The notes beneath the pieces were generated by a model that was not told where the DNA came from, made no database searches, and saw nothing but the letters and a program-made list of their open reading frames with translations. Below are positions 47,026-55,080 of a stretch of DNA of 64,000 bases, piece after piece. The stretch is from Adhaeribacter pallidiroseus (GTDB lineage: Bacteria; Bacteroidota; Bacteroidia; Cytophagales; Hymenobacteraceae): assembly GCF_003340495.1 (NCBI RefSeq), contig NZ_QASA01000001.1, positions 3,348,001 through 3,412,000 of the forward strand, in the 5' to 3' direction. Numbering within the stretch: the first letter of the stretch is position 1; each line of letters opens with the position of its first letter. The position numbers and the translations under genes were made by a program.

Positions 47026-47505
47026 ATGAAATTTAAAAATTTAATTTTTACAATACTATTATTTTTTACCACCGTACTGGCCCAGGCGCAATCAAACCGT
47101 GGCCCCGGAGAGCATAACGACGAGCAGCGGCAAGAACGAATGGATAAAATTAAAAATGCCAAAATTGCTTACCTCACCGATAAATTACAGCTTTCTACGG
47201 AGCAGGCGCAAAAATTTTGGCCGGTTTATAACACCTACGAAGCCGACCGCCGGCAAGCGCATGTCCGTCCTAGGATTATGAAAGAAGCCAACCTGGAGGC
47301 AATGTCGGAGTCGCAATTGCGGGAAGCGATTAACGAAATGCACACCGTACGCCAAAACGAGTTAAACGTTGAAAAGCAATACGTCGATAAATTCCTGAAA
47401 GTGATTTCGGTAAAGCAATTGGCCACGTTGTACCGGAGTGAGCGGGAGTTTACCCGGGTACTCCTTAAAAAGTTAGATGACCAGCGCCCCATTGGCCGCA
47501 GATAG
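47026..47505 (+). CDS. Periplasmic Spy/CpxP-like helical protein
   Basis: The signal peptide MKFKNLIFTILLFFTTVLAQ is cleaved near AQAQ. The mature part is helical and charged: LTDKLQLSTEQAQKFWPVYN resembles the LTxxQ motif of Spy/CpxP-type stress chaperones and periplasmic metal sensors. A second half contains EKQYVDKFLKVISVKQLATL. There is no cysteine or His cluster, so metal sensing is not supported directly. It closes the sigma/anti-sigma-like operon and ends before a clear terminator. Confidence 0.72.
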   Translation: MKFKNLIFTILLFFTTVLAQAQSNRGPGEHNDEQRQERMDKIKNAKIAYLTDKLQLSTEQAQKFWPVYNTYEADRRQAHVRPRIMKEANLEAMSESQLREAINEMHTVRQNELNVEKQYVDKFLKVISVKQLATLYRSEREFTRVLLKKLDDQRPIGRR

Positions 47506-47547
47506 TTTCTAAAATACCTGTTTTCCTGTTTCCTGTTTTGTTTACCC

Positions 47548-47578
47548 GCCCGGCTTTTAGCACAAGCCGGGCTTTTTT
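47548..47578 (+). terminator. Terminator of the sigma-factor operon
   Basis: GCCCGGCTT (47548-47556) pairs with AAGCCGGGC (47564-47572) and is followed by a T6 tract. Confidence 0.92.
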
Positions 47579-47697
47579 ATGTTCTTTGCCGTAAACTTGC
47601 GTAACCGGGTTTCCTATTTCGCTAGAAACCCATCAGGTTAATTAAATGTAAAAAATGTCCGTGGTCCGTCGACCATGGACTATGAACTAATCACAAT

Positions 47698-48891
47698 ATG
47701 CTCTCACAAAGGCAATTATTTTTAAAATATCAAGCCCAAACCACCGATTTTCCCTTGCTCCTGGAGGTAGAACGGGCCGAAGGCGTTTACATGTACGGCC
47801 CCAACGGCGAACGCTACCTGGATTTAATTTCCGGCATTGGCGTGAGTAACGTGGGCCACCGGCACCCCGAAGTTATTGCGGCTATTCATAAACAACTAGA
47901 TAAATACCTGCACTTAATGGTGTACGGCGAAGTGGTGCAAGGCCCACAGGTACAGTTATCGGCGCAACTGGTAAAAACGTTACCATCGCATTTAAATAAT
48001 GTTTACCTGGTAAACTCCGGTTCCGAGGCTGTGGAAGGCGCGTTAAAACTAGCTAAACGTTATACTGGCCGCACCGAACTTATTTCGTTTAACAATGCCT
48101 ATCACGGCTCCACGCACGGGTCTTTGTCGCTCAACGGCTCCGAAAATTTTAAAAATGCCTTCCGGCCCTTATTGCCCGATGTGCGCCAGATTCAGCATAA
48201 CTCCTTACCCGATCTGGAAAACATTACCACGCGAACTGCCGCCGTTATTTTGGAAACCGTGCAGGGCGAAGCCGGCGTACGTTTACCGGCATTGGGTTAT
48301 TTAACTACTTTACGCGAACGGTGCCATCAAACCGGTACCTTATTAATTCTGGATGAAATTCAGGCGGGTTTCGGACGAACCGGTACTTTCTGGGCTTTCG
48401 AGCAATTTGGCATTGAGCCCGATATGCTGGTTTGCGCCAAAGGGATGGGTGGCGGTATGCCCATTGGCGCCTTCATTGCTTCGCAGGAAGTGATGGGTAG
48501 TTTAAAAAACGATCCTTTGCTCGGCCATATTACCACTTTTGGCGGCCATCCGGTTTCCTGCGCGGCGTCGCTGGCTACTCTGCAAGTTTTACAAAACAGT
48601 GATTTACTAGCGCAAGTACCCGCTAAAGCCAATTTGTTCCGGCAATTACTGGTTCATCCTTGCATAAAATCTATCCGCAACTGTGGTTTATTAATGGCCG
48701 CCGAGTTTGAGTCGTTTGCCGTACTAAAACCCGTTATCGACCGGGCTATCCTAAATGGCGTGTTAACCGATTGGTTTTTATTTTGCGATAATTCTATGCG
48801 CATTGCGCCGCCTTTAACCATAACCGAAGCAGAAATCACCGCAGCTTGCCAGATTATTCTAAAATCCATTAAGGAAGTATTTCCGCAATAA
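47698..48891 (+). CDS. Class III aminotransferase (acetylornithine/aspartate aminotransferase family)
   Basis: PLP-dependent enzyme. The family start GVYMYGPNGERYLDLISGIG is followed by SNVGHRHPEVIAAIHKQLD, VNSGSEAVEGALKLAKRYTG (cofactor phosphate loop), ILETVQGEAGVRLP, LILDEIQAGFGRTGTFWAFE (the Asp that contacts the pyridine ring) and MLVCAKGMGGGMPIGAFIAS, where Lys is the Schiff-base residue. The substrate is not fixed by these motifs; ornithine or acetylornithine transaminases and 4-aminobutyrate transaminases share them. At 397 residues it has the usual length. It is flanked by a terminator upstream and by spacers. Confidence 0.92.
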   Translation: MLSQRQLFLKYQAQTTDFPLLLEVERAEGVYMYGPNGERYLDLISGIGVSNVGHRHPEVIAAIHKQLDKYLHLMVYGEVVQGPQVQLSAQLVKTLPSHLNNVYLVNSGSEAVEGALKLAKRYTGRTELISFNNAYHGSTHGSLSLNGSENFKNAFRPLLPDVRQIQHNSLPDLENITTRTAAVILETVQGEAGVRLPALGYLTTLRERCHQTGTLLILDEIQAGFGRTGTFWAFEQFGIEPDMLVCAKGMGGGMPIGAFIASQEVMGSLKNDPLLGHITTFGGHPVSCAASLATLQVLQNSDLLAQVPAKANLFRQLLVHPCIKSIRNCGLLMAAEFESFAVLKPVIDRAILNGVLTDWFLFCDNSMRIAPPLTITEAEITAACQIILKSIKEVFPQ

Positions 48892-49175
48892 AATTTTAAA
48901 AAAATCAAATTCTAGTCCGGCTTTACTGGTCTACCGGAATTACTATTGTTAAAGCAGTTCAGTTTGCAACCAATAATCCATCACTAGTAACTCAATTTTT
49001 TAAATTTTAAACCTAGGGCTGGTATTTTAAGCAGTACTCCAACAAACTTTTAAATTAGTAGTAAAAGGGTAGGCTCACTCGCTCGGGTCAGCGCCTTTTA
49101 CCCGGTAATTTTTAAAATTTTTAAATACCGGAGGTAGATTTAAATTGTCCGAATTTTCTTCTTGGTTACTATTCT

Positions 49176-50933
49176 ATGGAAATAGTTATTGTATTGGGTT
49201 TACTCCTGATTGCCATTGTTCTGTTTGCTACCGAAAAGATTTCCGTAGATATCGTTACGCTATTAATGCTGATTATTCTGTGCGCTACCCGCATTATTAC
49301 CCCCGAAGAAGCTTTTGCCGGCTTTAGCAGCGATTTTATTGTGATTATTGCTTCGGTTTTTGTGCTCAGCGCCGCCCTGGAAGAAACCGGTATTCTGGAT
49401 TTTGTAATTGTAAAACTGGTGCGCGTAGCCGGTAAAAACGCTGGGTTTATGCTCTTTCTGGTAATGGCTATCGCCGGCAGTATCTCGGCTTTTATGAACA
49501 ATACCACCGTTACCGCCATGTTCGTAACGCCTTTGGTTTCGCTCTCGCGGCAAATAAAAACGAGTAGTTCCAAACTGCTTATGCCGCTGGCTTATGCTTC
49601 TATTTTGGGCGGCACCTGTACGTTAATCGGCACGTCTACCAACGTAGCGGTAAGCGGTTACATTGATAAAGTTGGCTTAGAACCAGTGGGCTTATTCGAG
49701 ATTACGCCCATCGGCCTTGTTATTTTTGCGGTTGGTCTGGTGTATATGATGACGATTGGGCGGAAAATGCTACCTGATCATCAGGATCACGGCTTAACCG
49801 AAGAATATAAAATTCAGAAATACATCACCGAAGTGGTGGTCATGGAAGAATCGCCTTTGGTGGGCCAAATAGCTTATTCCTCCGATCTGGCGAAGCAAAA
49901 ATTTAAAATTTTAAACATCATCCGCAACAAAGAAAAGTTTTTACCCGATCACCGGACGCGCATCCGGGCCAACGATATTATTCTGGTTGAAGGGGAAAAA
50001 GATGATCTGATCAAAATAAAAGAAACCAAGGGCGTAGAAATTATGGCCGATGTTATTCTGGAAGAAGCCTTACAAAGCGAAGACATCCGACTGGCTGAAA
50101 TCCTGATCACTGCGCATTCTGATATGATCCGGCAGTCGATTAAAGAAGTGGATTTTCAACGCCGCTACGGCTTAGTGGTGCTGGCTATTTCGCGGCAAGG
50201 CGAATCTATCCGCACTAAAATTGGCGCTGTACGCTTAAAACTCGGCGATTTGTTGCTGGTGCAAGGTTCGGCGCAACGCTTAAGCTACTTAAGTTCCACG
50301 CAACACTTAGCGGTGCTCGATGCTTTTACTCCGGTTTTGTTTAAAAAGCAAAAAGGACTTATTACGGTAAGCTGCTTTTTACTTGCCATTTTAATAGGAT
50401 CTTTGGGGCTATTACCTTTATCGATTAGTTTTTTAACGGCCGCAGTCATTAGTATTTTGCTCAAGTGCATTAATACCGATAAAGCGTACAGTGCTATTGA
50501 TTGGCGATTATTAATCTTAATTGGCGGTATGACCGCTTTTGGTACCGCCATGGAACGATCCGGAGCCGCTACTTTTTTAGCGCAGAACATTGTGTCGTGG
50601 CTTAAACCGTTTGGCACCACGGGCATATTAGCCGGCTTTGTTTTTCTAACGGTATTTCTAACCCAACCTATGTCTAACGCGGCAGCAGCTTTGGTAATTG
50701 TGCCGGTAGCTTTACAAACTGCCGCTACCTTAGGGGCTAATCCGCGATCGTTTGCCATTGCTATCATGCTGGCCGCTTCCGTTTCTTTGGTAACGCCTTT
50801 TGAGCCGTCGTGTATTCTGGTTTATGGTCCGGGCAAATATAAGTTTAATGATTTTTTGCGCATTGGTTCCGGACTAACGCTGCTGTTAGTAGTAATTATT
50901 TTAACGATGGTTCCGATGTTCTGGCCATTATAA
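49176..50933 (+). CDS. SLC13-family permease with two TrkA-C domains
   Basis: Inner-membrane transporter of the DASS/ArsB-type superfamily; the substrate could be an anion such as sulfate or a dicarboxylate. About ten helices are split in two halves. The N-half contains SAFMNNTTVTAMFVTPLV and LGGTCTLIGTSTNVAVSG, a signature of the family. Two RCK/TrkA-C domains lie at residues about 215-300 and 305-390 (ANDIILVEGEKDDLIK; LGDLLLVQGSAQRLSYL). The C-half repeats the signature in TQPMSNAAAALVIVPVAL and VTPFEPSCILVYGPGKY. At 585 residues it is normal. It is a single gene. Confidence 0.92.
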   Translation: MEIVIVLGLLLIAIVLFATEKISVDIVTLLMLIILCATRIITPEEAFAGFSSDFIVIIASVFVLSAALEETGILDFVIVKLVRVAGKNAGFMLFLVMAIAGSISAFMNNTTVTAMFVTPLVSLSRQIKTSSSKLLMPLAYASILGGTCTLIGTSTNVAVSGYIDKVGLEPVGLFEITPIGLVIFAVGLVYMMTIGRKMLPDHQDHGLTEEYKIQKYITEVVVMEESPLVGQIAYSSDLAKQKFKILNIIRNKEKFLPDHRTRIRANDIILVEGEKDDLIKIKETKGVEIMADVILEEALQSEDIRLAEILITAHSDMIRQSIKEVDFQRRYGLVVLAISRQGESIRTKIGAVRLKLGDLLLVQGSAQRLSYLSSTQHLAVLDAFTPVLFKKQKGLITVSCFLLAILIGSLGLLPLSISFLTAAVISILLKCINTDKAYSAIDWRLLILIGGMTAFGTAMERSGAATFLAQNIVSWLKPFGTTGILAGFVFLTVFLTQPMSNAAAALVIVPVALQTAATLGANPRSFAIAIMLAASVSLVTPFEPSCILVYGPGKYKFNDFLRIGSGLTLLLVVIILTMVPMFWPL

Positions 50934-51022
50934 AACCAATCCGAGCGGTAAACGCGGGGAACAACCAGGAATAAAAACTTTGGTTAATGACTAAGCAGCA
51001 CCCATTTTTAAAAAATCAGTAC

Positions 51023-51451
51023 TCAGGATTCCAGAAAGGCTTGCGATTCTTGCTTAATATGCTCCCGCGACTGACCGTCTTTTACCCCTAAAGAGATATT
51101 CCGGACTAAAACGCCCACAATGGCTTTTTTAAAACCTAACTTCTCGGCCATTTCCACGCAGAAATCCATTTCGTTATCATCCACAATTCCATCGGCCAGC
51201 ATCATTTCCACTAAGTCGTATATTTGATCAAACCGCTCTGAATCATTAGCGGGCATTTCGAACTTAACCGCATTGGCATTGGCCAATAAGGAGCGGACCT
51301 CTTCTTGCTTTAAACCGTTTTTCTTACCAATGGCGATAATATAATTCATTTCTGCCGAATCTACGTGACCATCAATCTTGGCGAGGGCACCTAGGTTTAG
51401 AATATGACTCTTAATTCGTTTTATTTGCTCACTTTCAAAAAAGCTAAACAT
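51023..51451 (-). CDS. TerB-like protein
   Basis: A compact all-helical cytosolic protein of 142 residues. The pattern HILNLGALAKIDGHVDSAEM with a later VEMMLADGIVDDNEMDFCVE shows two acidic DGxVxxxE loops, the hallmark of the TerB/DUF533 group whose members bind metal near membranes. EMAEKLGFKKAIVGVLVRNI follows. The N-terminus has no signal. The exact function is unknown, and no other ter genes are nearby. It is transcribed opposite to its neighbours. Confidence 0.8.
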   Translation of the reverse strand: MFSFFESEQIKRIKSHILNLGALAKIDGHVDSAEMNYIIAIGKKNGLKQEEVRSLLANANAVKFEMPANDSERFDQIYDLVEMMLADGIVDDNEMDFCVEMAEKLGFKKAIVGVLVRNISLGVKDGQSREHIKQESQAFLES

Positions 51452-51785
51452 ATCTTACAATATAGGTTTGGGATCAGGGCTGTATTACTATTTTACTAAT
51501 CTAACAAAAAAAACATACATAAATTATCCGGATAATCTTATTTTTTAAATTTTTCCGGATCAGAAAGGCATGTGCCGGGAGTTACTTCGTATACGCAAGT
51601 TCTTTTTATTGGTAGCCACTATTAAATACTATTTTTTGCAATTTTTCTAAGGCAAAAATCCTGTATATCTCTTTGAACAACAACAAACTAGGCTGACCAT
51701 TGCCAAATTTTACTTAAAAACTACTAAGTAACTACGCATATTCACAAACTTAATTAGTTAATTTGCCGCCTTAACCAATTTAGCC
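51452..51785. other. Intergenic region between divergent TerB-like and pfkA genes
   Basis: About 330 AT-rich bases with no supported gene. It must hold both promoters. TTAATTTG at about 51758-51765 is a near match to a -7 element for pfkA. Confidence 0.45.
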
Positions 51786-52757
51786 ATGAAACGCATTGCA
51801 GTTTTAACTTCCGGAGGAGATTCCCCCGGCATGAATGCTTGTATCCGAGCAGTCGTCCGAACGGCTATTTATTACGGGGTGGAGGTATTTGGTATTCGTA
51901 AAGGATACAATGGCCTGATTAAGGGAGATTTAATCAAAATGGAATCTTCTTCGGTTAGTAATACTATTCAGAAAGGCGGTACTATTCTTAAATCGGCCCG
52001 CAGCCAGGATTTTATGACTTCCGAAGGGCGGCAGCAGGCCTTTGAACATTTAAAAAAACACGATATAGAAGGCTTAGTCGCAATTGGCGGTAATGGCACT
52101 TTTACCGGCGCTACCTTATTTCACGAAGAATTTGGTATTCCGATTGTAGGTGCTCCGGGAACTATTGATAATGATTTGTACGGCACCGATTATACCATTG
52201 GCTACGATACCGCGGTAAATACCGCCCTGGATGCTATTGATAAAATTCGCGATACCGCCGACAGCCACGAGCGGGTGTTTTTCGTGGAAGTAATGGGTCG
52301 GGATTCGGGATATATTGCCATGCCTTGTGCCATTGGCGGCGGCGCCGAAATCGTGCTCATCCCGGAAACAAAAACTACCATTCCGGATGTAATTTCTACG
52401 TTGCAAAATGGTTGGAGCCGTTCGAAAACTTCCTTTATTATTGTGGTGGCCGAAGGCGACGAAGAAGGCAACGCTACCGAAATTGCGGCCCGCGTGAAAG
52501 AAGCTATTCCGCAAATGGACGCCCGGGTTACGATTCTGGGCCACGTACAACGGGGCGGCTCCCCTACAGCCGCCGACCGGTTACTCGCCAGCCAGATAGG
52601 TATTGCCTGCGTAGAAGGATTGCTCAACGGCAAAAAAGACGTGATGGCCGGTTTTGTAAACAACCGCTTAGTTTATACTCCTTTTAAAGACACGATTACC
52701 AAAAAGAAAATTATCAACCAACGCTTCGTGCGCATGGTTGAAATTTTGAGTGTTTAG
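51786..52757 (+). CDS. pfkA: 6-phosphofructokinase
   Basis: Glycolytic kinase converting fructose-6-phosphate to fructose-1,6-bisphosphate. Motifs are LTSGGDSPGMNACIRAVVRT, LVAIGGNGTFTGATLFHEEF, GAPGTIDNDLYGTDYTIGYD with the catalytic Asp of TIDND, VEVMGRDSGYIAM, and ILGHVQRGGSPTAADRLLAS. The usual GGDGS magnesium-binding loop reads GGNGT here, replacing the Asp with Asn. At 323 residues it is normal for a bacterial tetrameric enzyme. Whether the donor is ATP cannot be read with certainty given this change. A phrase-type repeat follows. Confidence 0.92.
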   Translation: MKRIAVLTSGGDSPGMNACIRAVVRTAIYYGVEVFGIRKGYNGLIKGDLIKMESSSVSNTIQKGGTILKSARSQDFMTSEGRQQAFEHLKKHDIEGLVAIGGNGTFTGATLFHEEFGIPIVGAPGTIDNDLYGTDYTIGYDTAVNTALDAIDKIRDTADSHERVFFVEVMGRDSGYIAMPCAIGGGAEIVLIPETKTTIPDVISTLQNGWSRSKTSFIIVVAEGDEEGNATEIAARVKEAIPQMDARVTILGHVQRGGSPTAADRLLASQIGIACVEGLLNGKKDVMAGFVNNRLVYTPFKDTITKKKIINQRFVRMVEILSV

Positions 52758-52911
52758 TGAGTTAGAAAGTTGAAAGGTTGGAATGTTGAAAGATTGAAAC
52801 TTTGGTAAATTTTTAAAATTTTGCTTTTAACCATCTTTACCAAGTACAAAAATGCTTTTTGTTTGGAAAAAGACAGACTACAACTTTTAAATAACAAACC
52901 TTTCAACTCAT
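52758..52911. repeat. Inverted phrase repeat after pfkA
   Basis: GTTAGAAAGTTGAAAGGTTG and GAATGTTGAAAGATTG at 52759-52800 face the complementary word AACCTTTCAACTCA at about 52895-52909. Same family as the array at 37594. It also covers the 3' end of the miaA gene. Confidence 0.6.
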
Positions 52912-53829
52912 CCTTTGCTCGATGAATTGTAGCAAGGCTTCCCATTCCTGCGGGTGAAACCAGGTAAAATCGTTGTTTTTCGTAAACCAGGTGAGTTGGC
53001 GTTTGGCGTAGCGGCGGCTGTTGCGTTTTAATAAGCGCACGGCTTCTTCCCAATCGTATTTACCCTCCAGATAGGCAAACAGCTCCTGGTAGCCTACGGT
53101 TTGGAGTGCATTATGGGCTTTGTAAGGTTCCAGTTGTTTAACTTCCGGCAGTAAACCGGCTTCTAGCATGTGGTCTATCCGACGATCAATGCGGTGGTAC
53201 AACTCTGAACGTTCGCGATTTAAACCAATTCTTAAAATCTGAAAAGGGCGCTCTATGGCCTGCTTCTTTCGGAAGGTTGAATAAGGCTGGTTAGTAGCTA
53301 AAGTCACTTCTAAAGCACGAATTACCCGCTGCGCATTTGCCCGATCTACCTGGTTATAATAAACCGGATCCAGTTGCTGCAGTTGCTGCAATAAAGCCTC
53401 TAAGCCTTGTTCCTGTTTTTGTAAATTTAATTTTTCCCGGATAGCGGCCGGTACTTCCGGCATTTCATCCATTCCTTCCAGCACCGCCCGCACGTACAGT
53501 CCGGAACCACCCGTTAGTATCACGCAAGTATGTTCTAGAAACAGCTGATTTAATAACCGCAGTACGTCTTGTTCGTAGGTGCCGGCGTTGTATTCTTGGG
53601 TAATAGTATGCGAATTAATAAAATAATGCGGCACTCCTTGCATTTCCGCGGGAGTAGGTTTAGCGGTACCAATGGTCATTTCGCGGTAAAACTGCCGGGA
53701 GTCGGCGGAAACAATTACGGTTTGGTAATGCTGCGCTAACCGGATGCTTAACTCGGTTTTACCTACAGCCGTGGGCCCCACCAGAACAATTAATGCATTT
53801 TTTTTAATTTTTTTTGTTTCGGATCCCAT
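52903..53829 (-). CDS. miaA: tRNA dimethylallyltransferase
   Basis: Adds a dimethylallyl group to A37 of tRNAs reading U-starting codons. The ATG at 53829 (MGSETKKIKKNALIVLV) is the likely start; the longer frame to 53901 is in the overlap with the neighbour. The P-loop is VLVGPTAVGKTELSIRLA. Other family motifs are VSADSRQFYREMTIGTAKP, VPHYFINSHTI, LTGGSGLYVRAVLEGMDEMP, NAQRVIRALEV and RRYAKRQLTWFTKNNDFTWF. At 308 residues it is normal. It overlaps the end of the glycosyltransferase gene by about 40 bases on the same strand. Confidence 0.95.
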   Translation of the reverse strand: MGSETKKIKKNALIVLVGPTAVGKTELSIRLAQHYQTVIVSADSRQFYREMTIGTAKPTPAEMQGVPHYFINSHTITQEYNAGTYEQDVLRLLNQLFLEHTCVILTGGSGLYVRAVLEGMDEMPEVPAAIREKLNLQKQEQGLEALLQQLQQLDPVYYNQVDRANAQRVIRALEVTLATNQPYSTFRKKQAIERPFQILRIGLNRERSELYHRIDRRIDHMLEAGLLPEVKQLEPYKAHNALQTVGYQELFAYLEGKYDWEEAVRLLKRNSRRYAKRQLTWFTKNNDFTWFHPQEWEALLQFIEQRMS

Positions 53830-54910
53830 ATTTTTCGGTAAAATGTCAGGAGTTTTGGCTCTTCTATTTGCCAATTCCATTTTTGGCGGGCAACCAAGCA
53901 ATTTTGCACCAGTTTATCATAATAGGCCGCATCTCCTATTAAATGATTTATAGCACCCGCAATAGCCTCCGGGTTAAGCGGTACCACTTCGGCTACCTGG
54001 TACTCGGTGTTCAAACGTTGGTATTCCGGGAAATCTACTATTAACTGCGGAACAGCGGCATGCACGTAATCAAAAAACTTATTACCTAAGGAATAATAAT
54101 AACTCAGTCCCCGGTTTTCGAGCAAATTTATACCTAAAAAAGCTTCTTGTGTAATTTTTTTAATTCTTCGGGTCGAACATAACCTGTAAAAATTACTTTA
54201 TCGGTTAGGTGCAGCTCTTTCGTTTTTTGTTTTAATGCCGCATACACGTCGCCTTTTCCGCAGAGTATCAATTTCCGGTTCACAAAAACCATGGCCTGCA
54301 GCAAGGCTTCTAATCCGCGGCCTTCATTTATAGCTCCTTGATACAAAAGATACTCCCTGGAGGCTGGAGCCAGTATTTTTAAATCTGGATCTAAAACAGT
54401 AAAATTCTGAATTACCGCAAAAGGTACCTGGTATTTCGTGTAAAACAATTGCGCCAAAGCATGATTTACGGTGTAAGCAAAACGCGTACGCGCCAGTATA
54501 AACTGCTCGATGGTTAACCATATTTTTTTAATTTTAGGACGGTTTACCACTTCTACTACTTCCGGAAAATACTCATGTGCGTCGTAAACAAAAGGTTTTC
54601 GGCTTAGCTTGGCTTTAAAAAATACCGGCAAGGCGGTGTCCAGGTCTACGGCTACGTACGCATCAAAAGTTCGGAATAATAAATACCAGAAAATACGGAT
54701 TGTATATTCCAGATAAAACAACTTACCTTTATTAAAAAAGCAGGATAGCCGGTGTTGCAGGTAGCTGCGCGGTAAAAGCGGCTGCGATTCGGGCCACGTG
54801 CGACCCACCAGTAAAACAGCATACCCGGCCTGCGCCAACGTGGTACAAATACGTTGCATGCGCTGGTCATAATTCAGGTCCGTAGTTACGGCAAAAAAAA
54901 TATTTTTCAT
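53790..54910 (-). pseudogene. GT4-type glycosyltransferase with one frameshift
   Basis: Probably transfers sugar in surface polysaccharide or lipid synthesis. The first frame (54910-54134) starts MKNIFFAVTTDLNYDQRMQR and contains VYDAHEYFPEVVEV, LYQGAINEGRGLEALLQAM and the nucleotide-sugar region VIFTGYVRPEELKKL, then stops early. The next frame (54125-53790) continues without loss: LLENRGLSYYYSLGNKFFDY and VAEVVPLNPEAIAGAINHLI. A single missing base near 54150, next to a run of seven A, would restore reading (ELKKL-T-QEAFLGINLLENRGL). The rest is intact, so this is either a recent inactivation or a sequence error. The C-terminus overlaps miaA. Confidence 0.8.
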
Positions 54911-55080
54911 TCATCTTAACTAAGTGCAATTGATTTCTAAGATATATGCACGCATATCACTAATATTAATGCTACAGCTTAGAAAGTTAAATTAATTTTT
55001 ATAAATTATTATTTATTTCGTAGCACCTTAGTAGCGCTAACTACGTTCCGAATAATTTACAGGCTTATTGTTTGTTGCAC

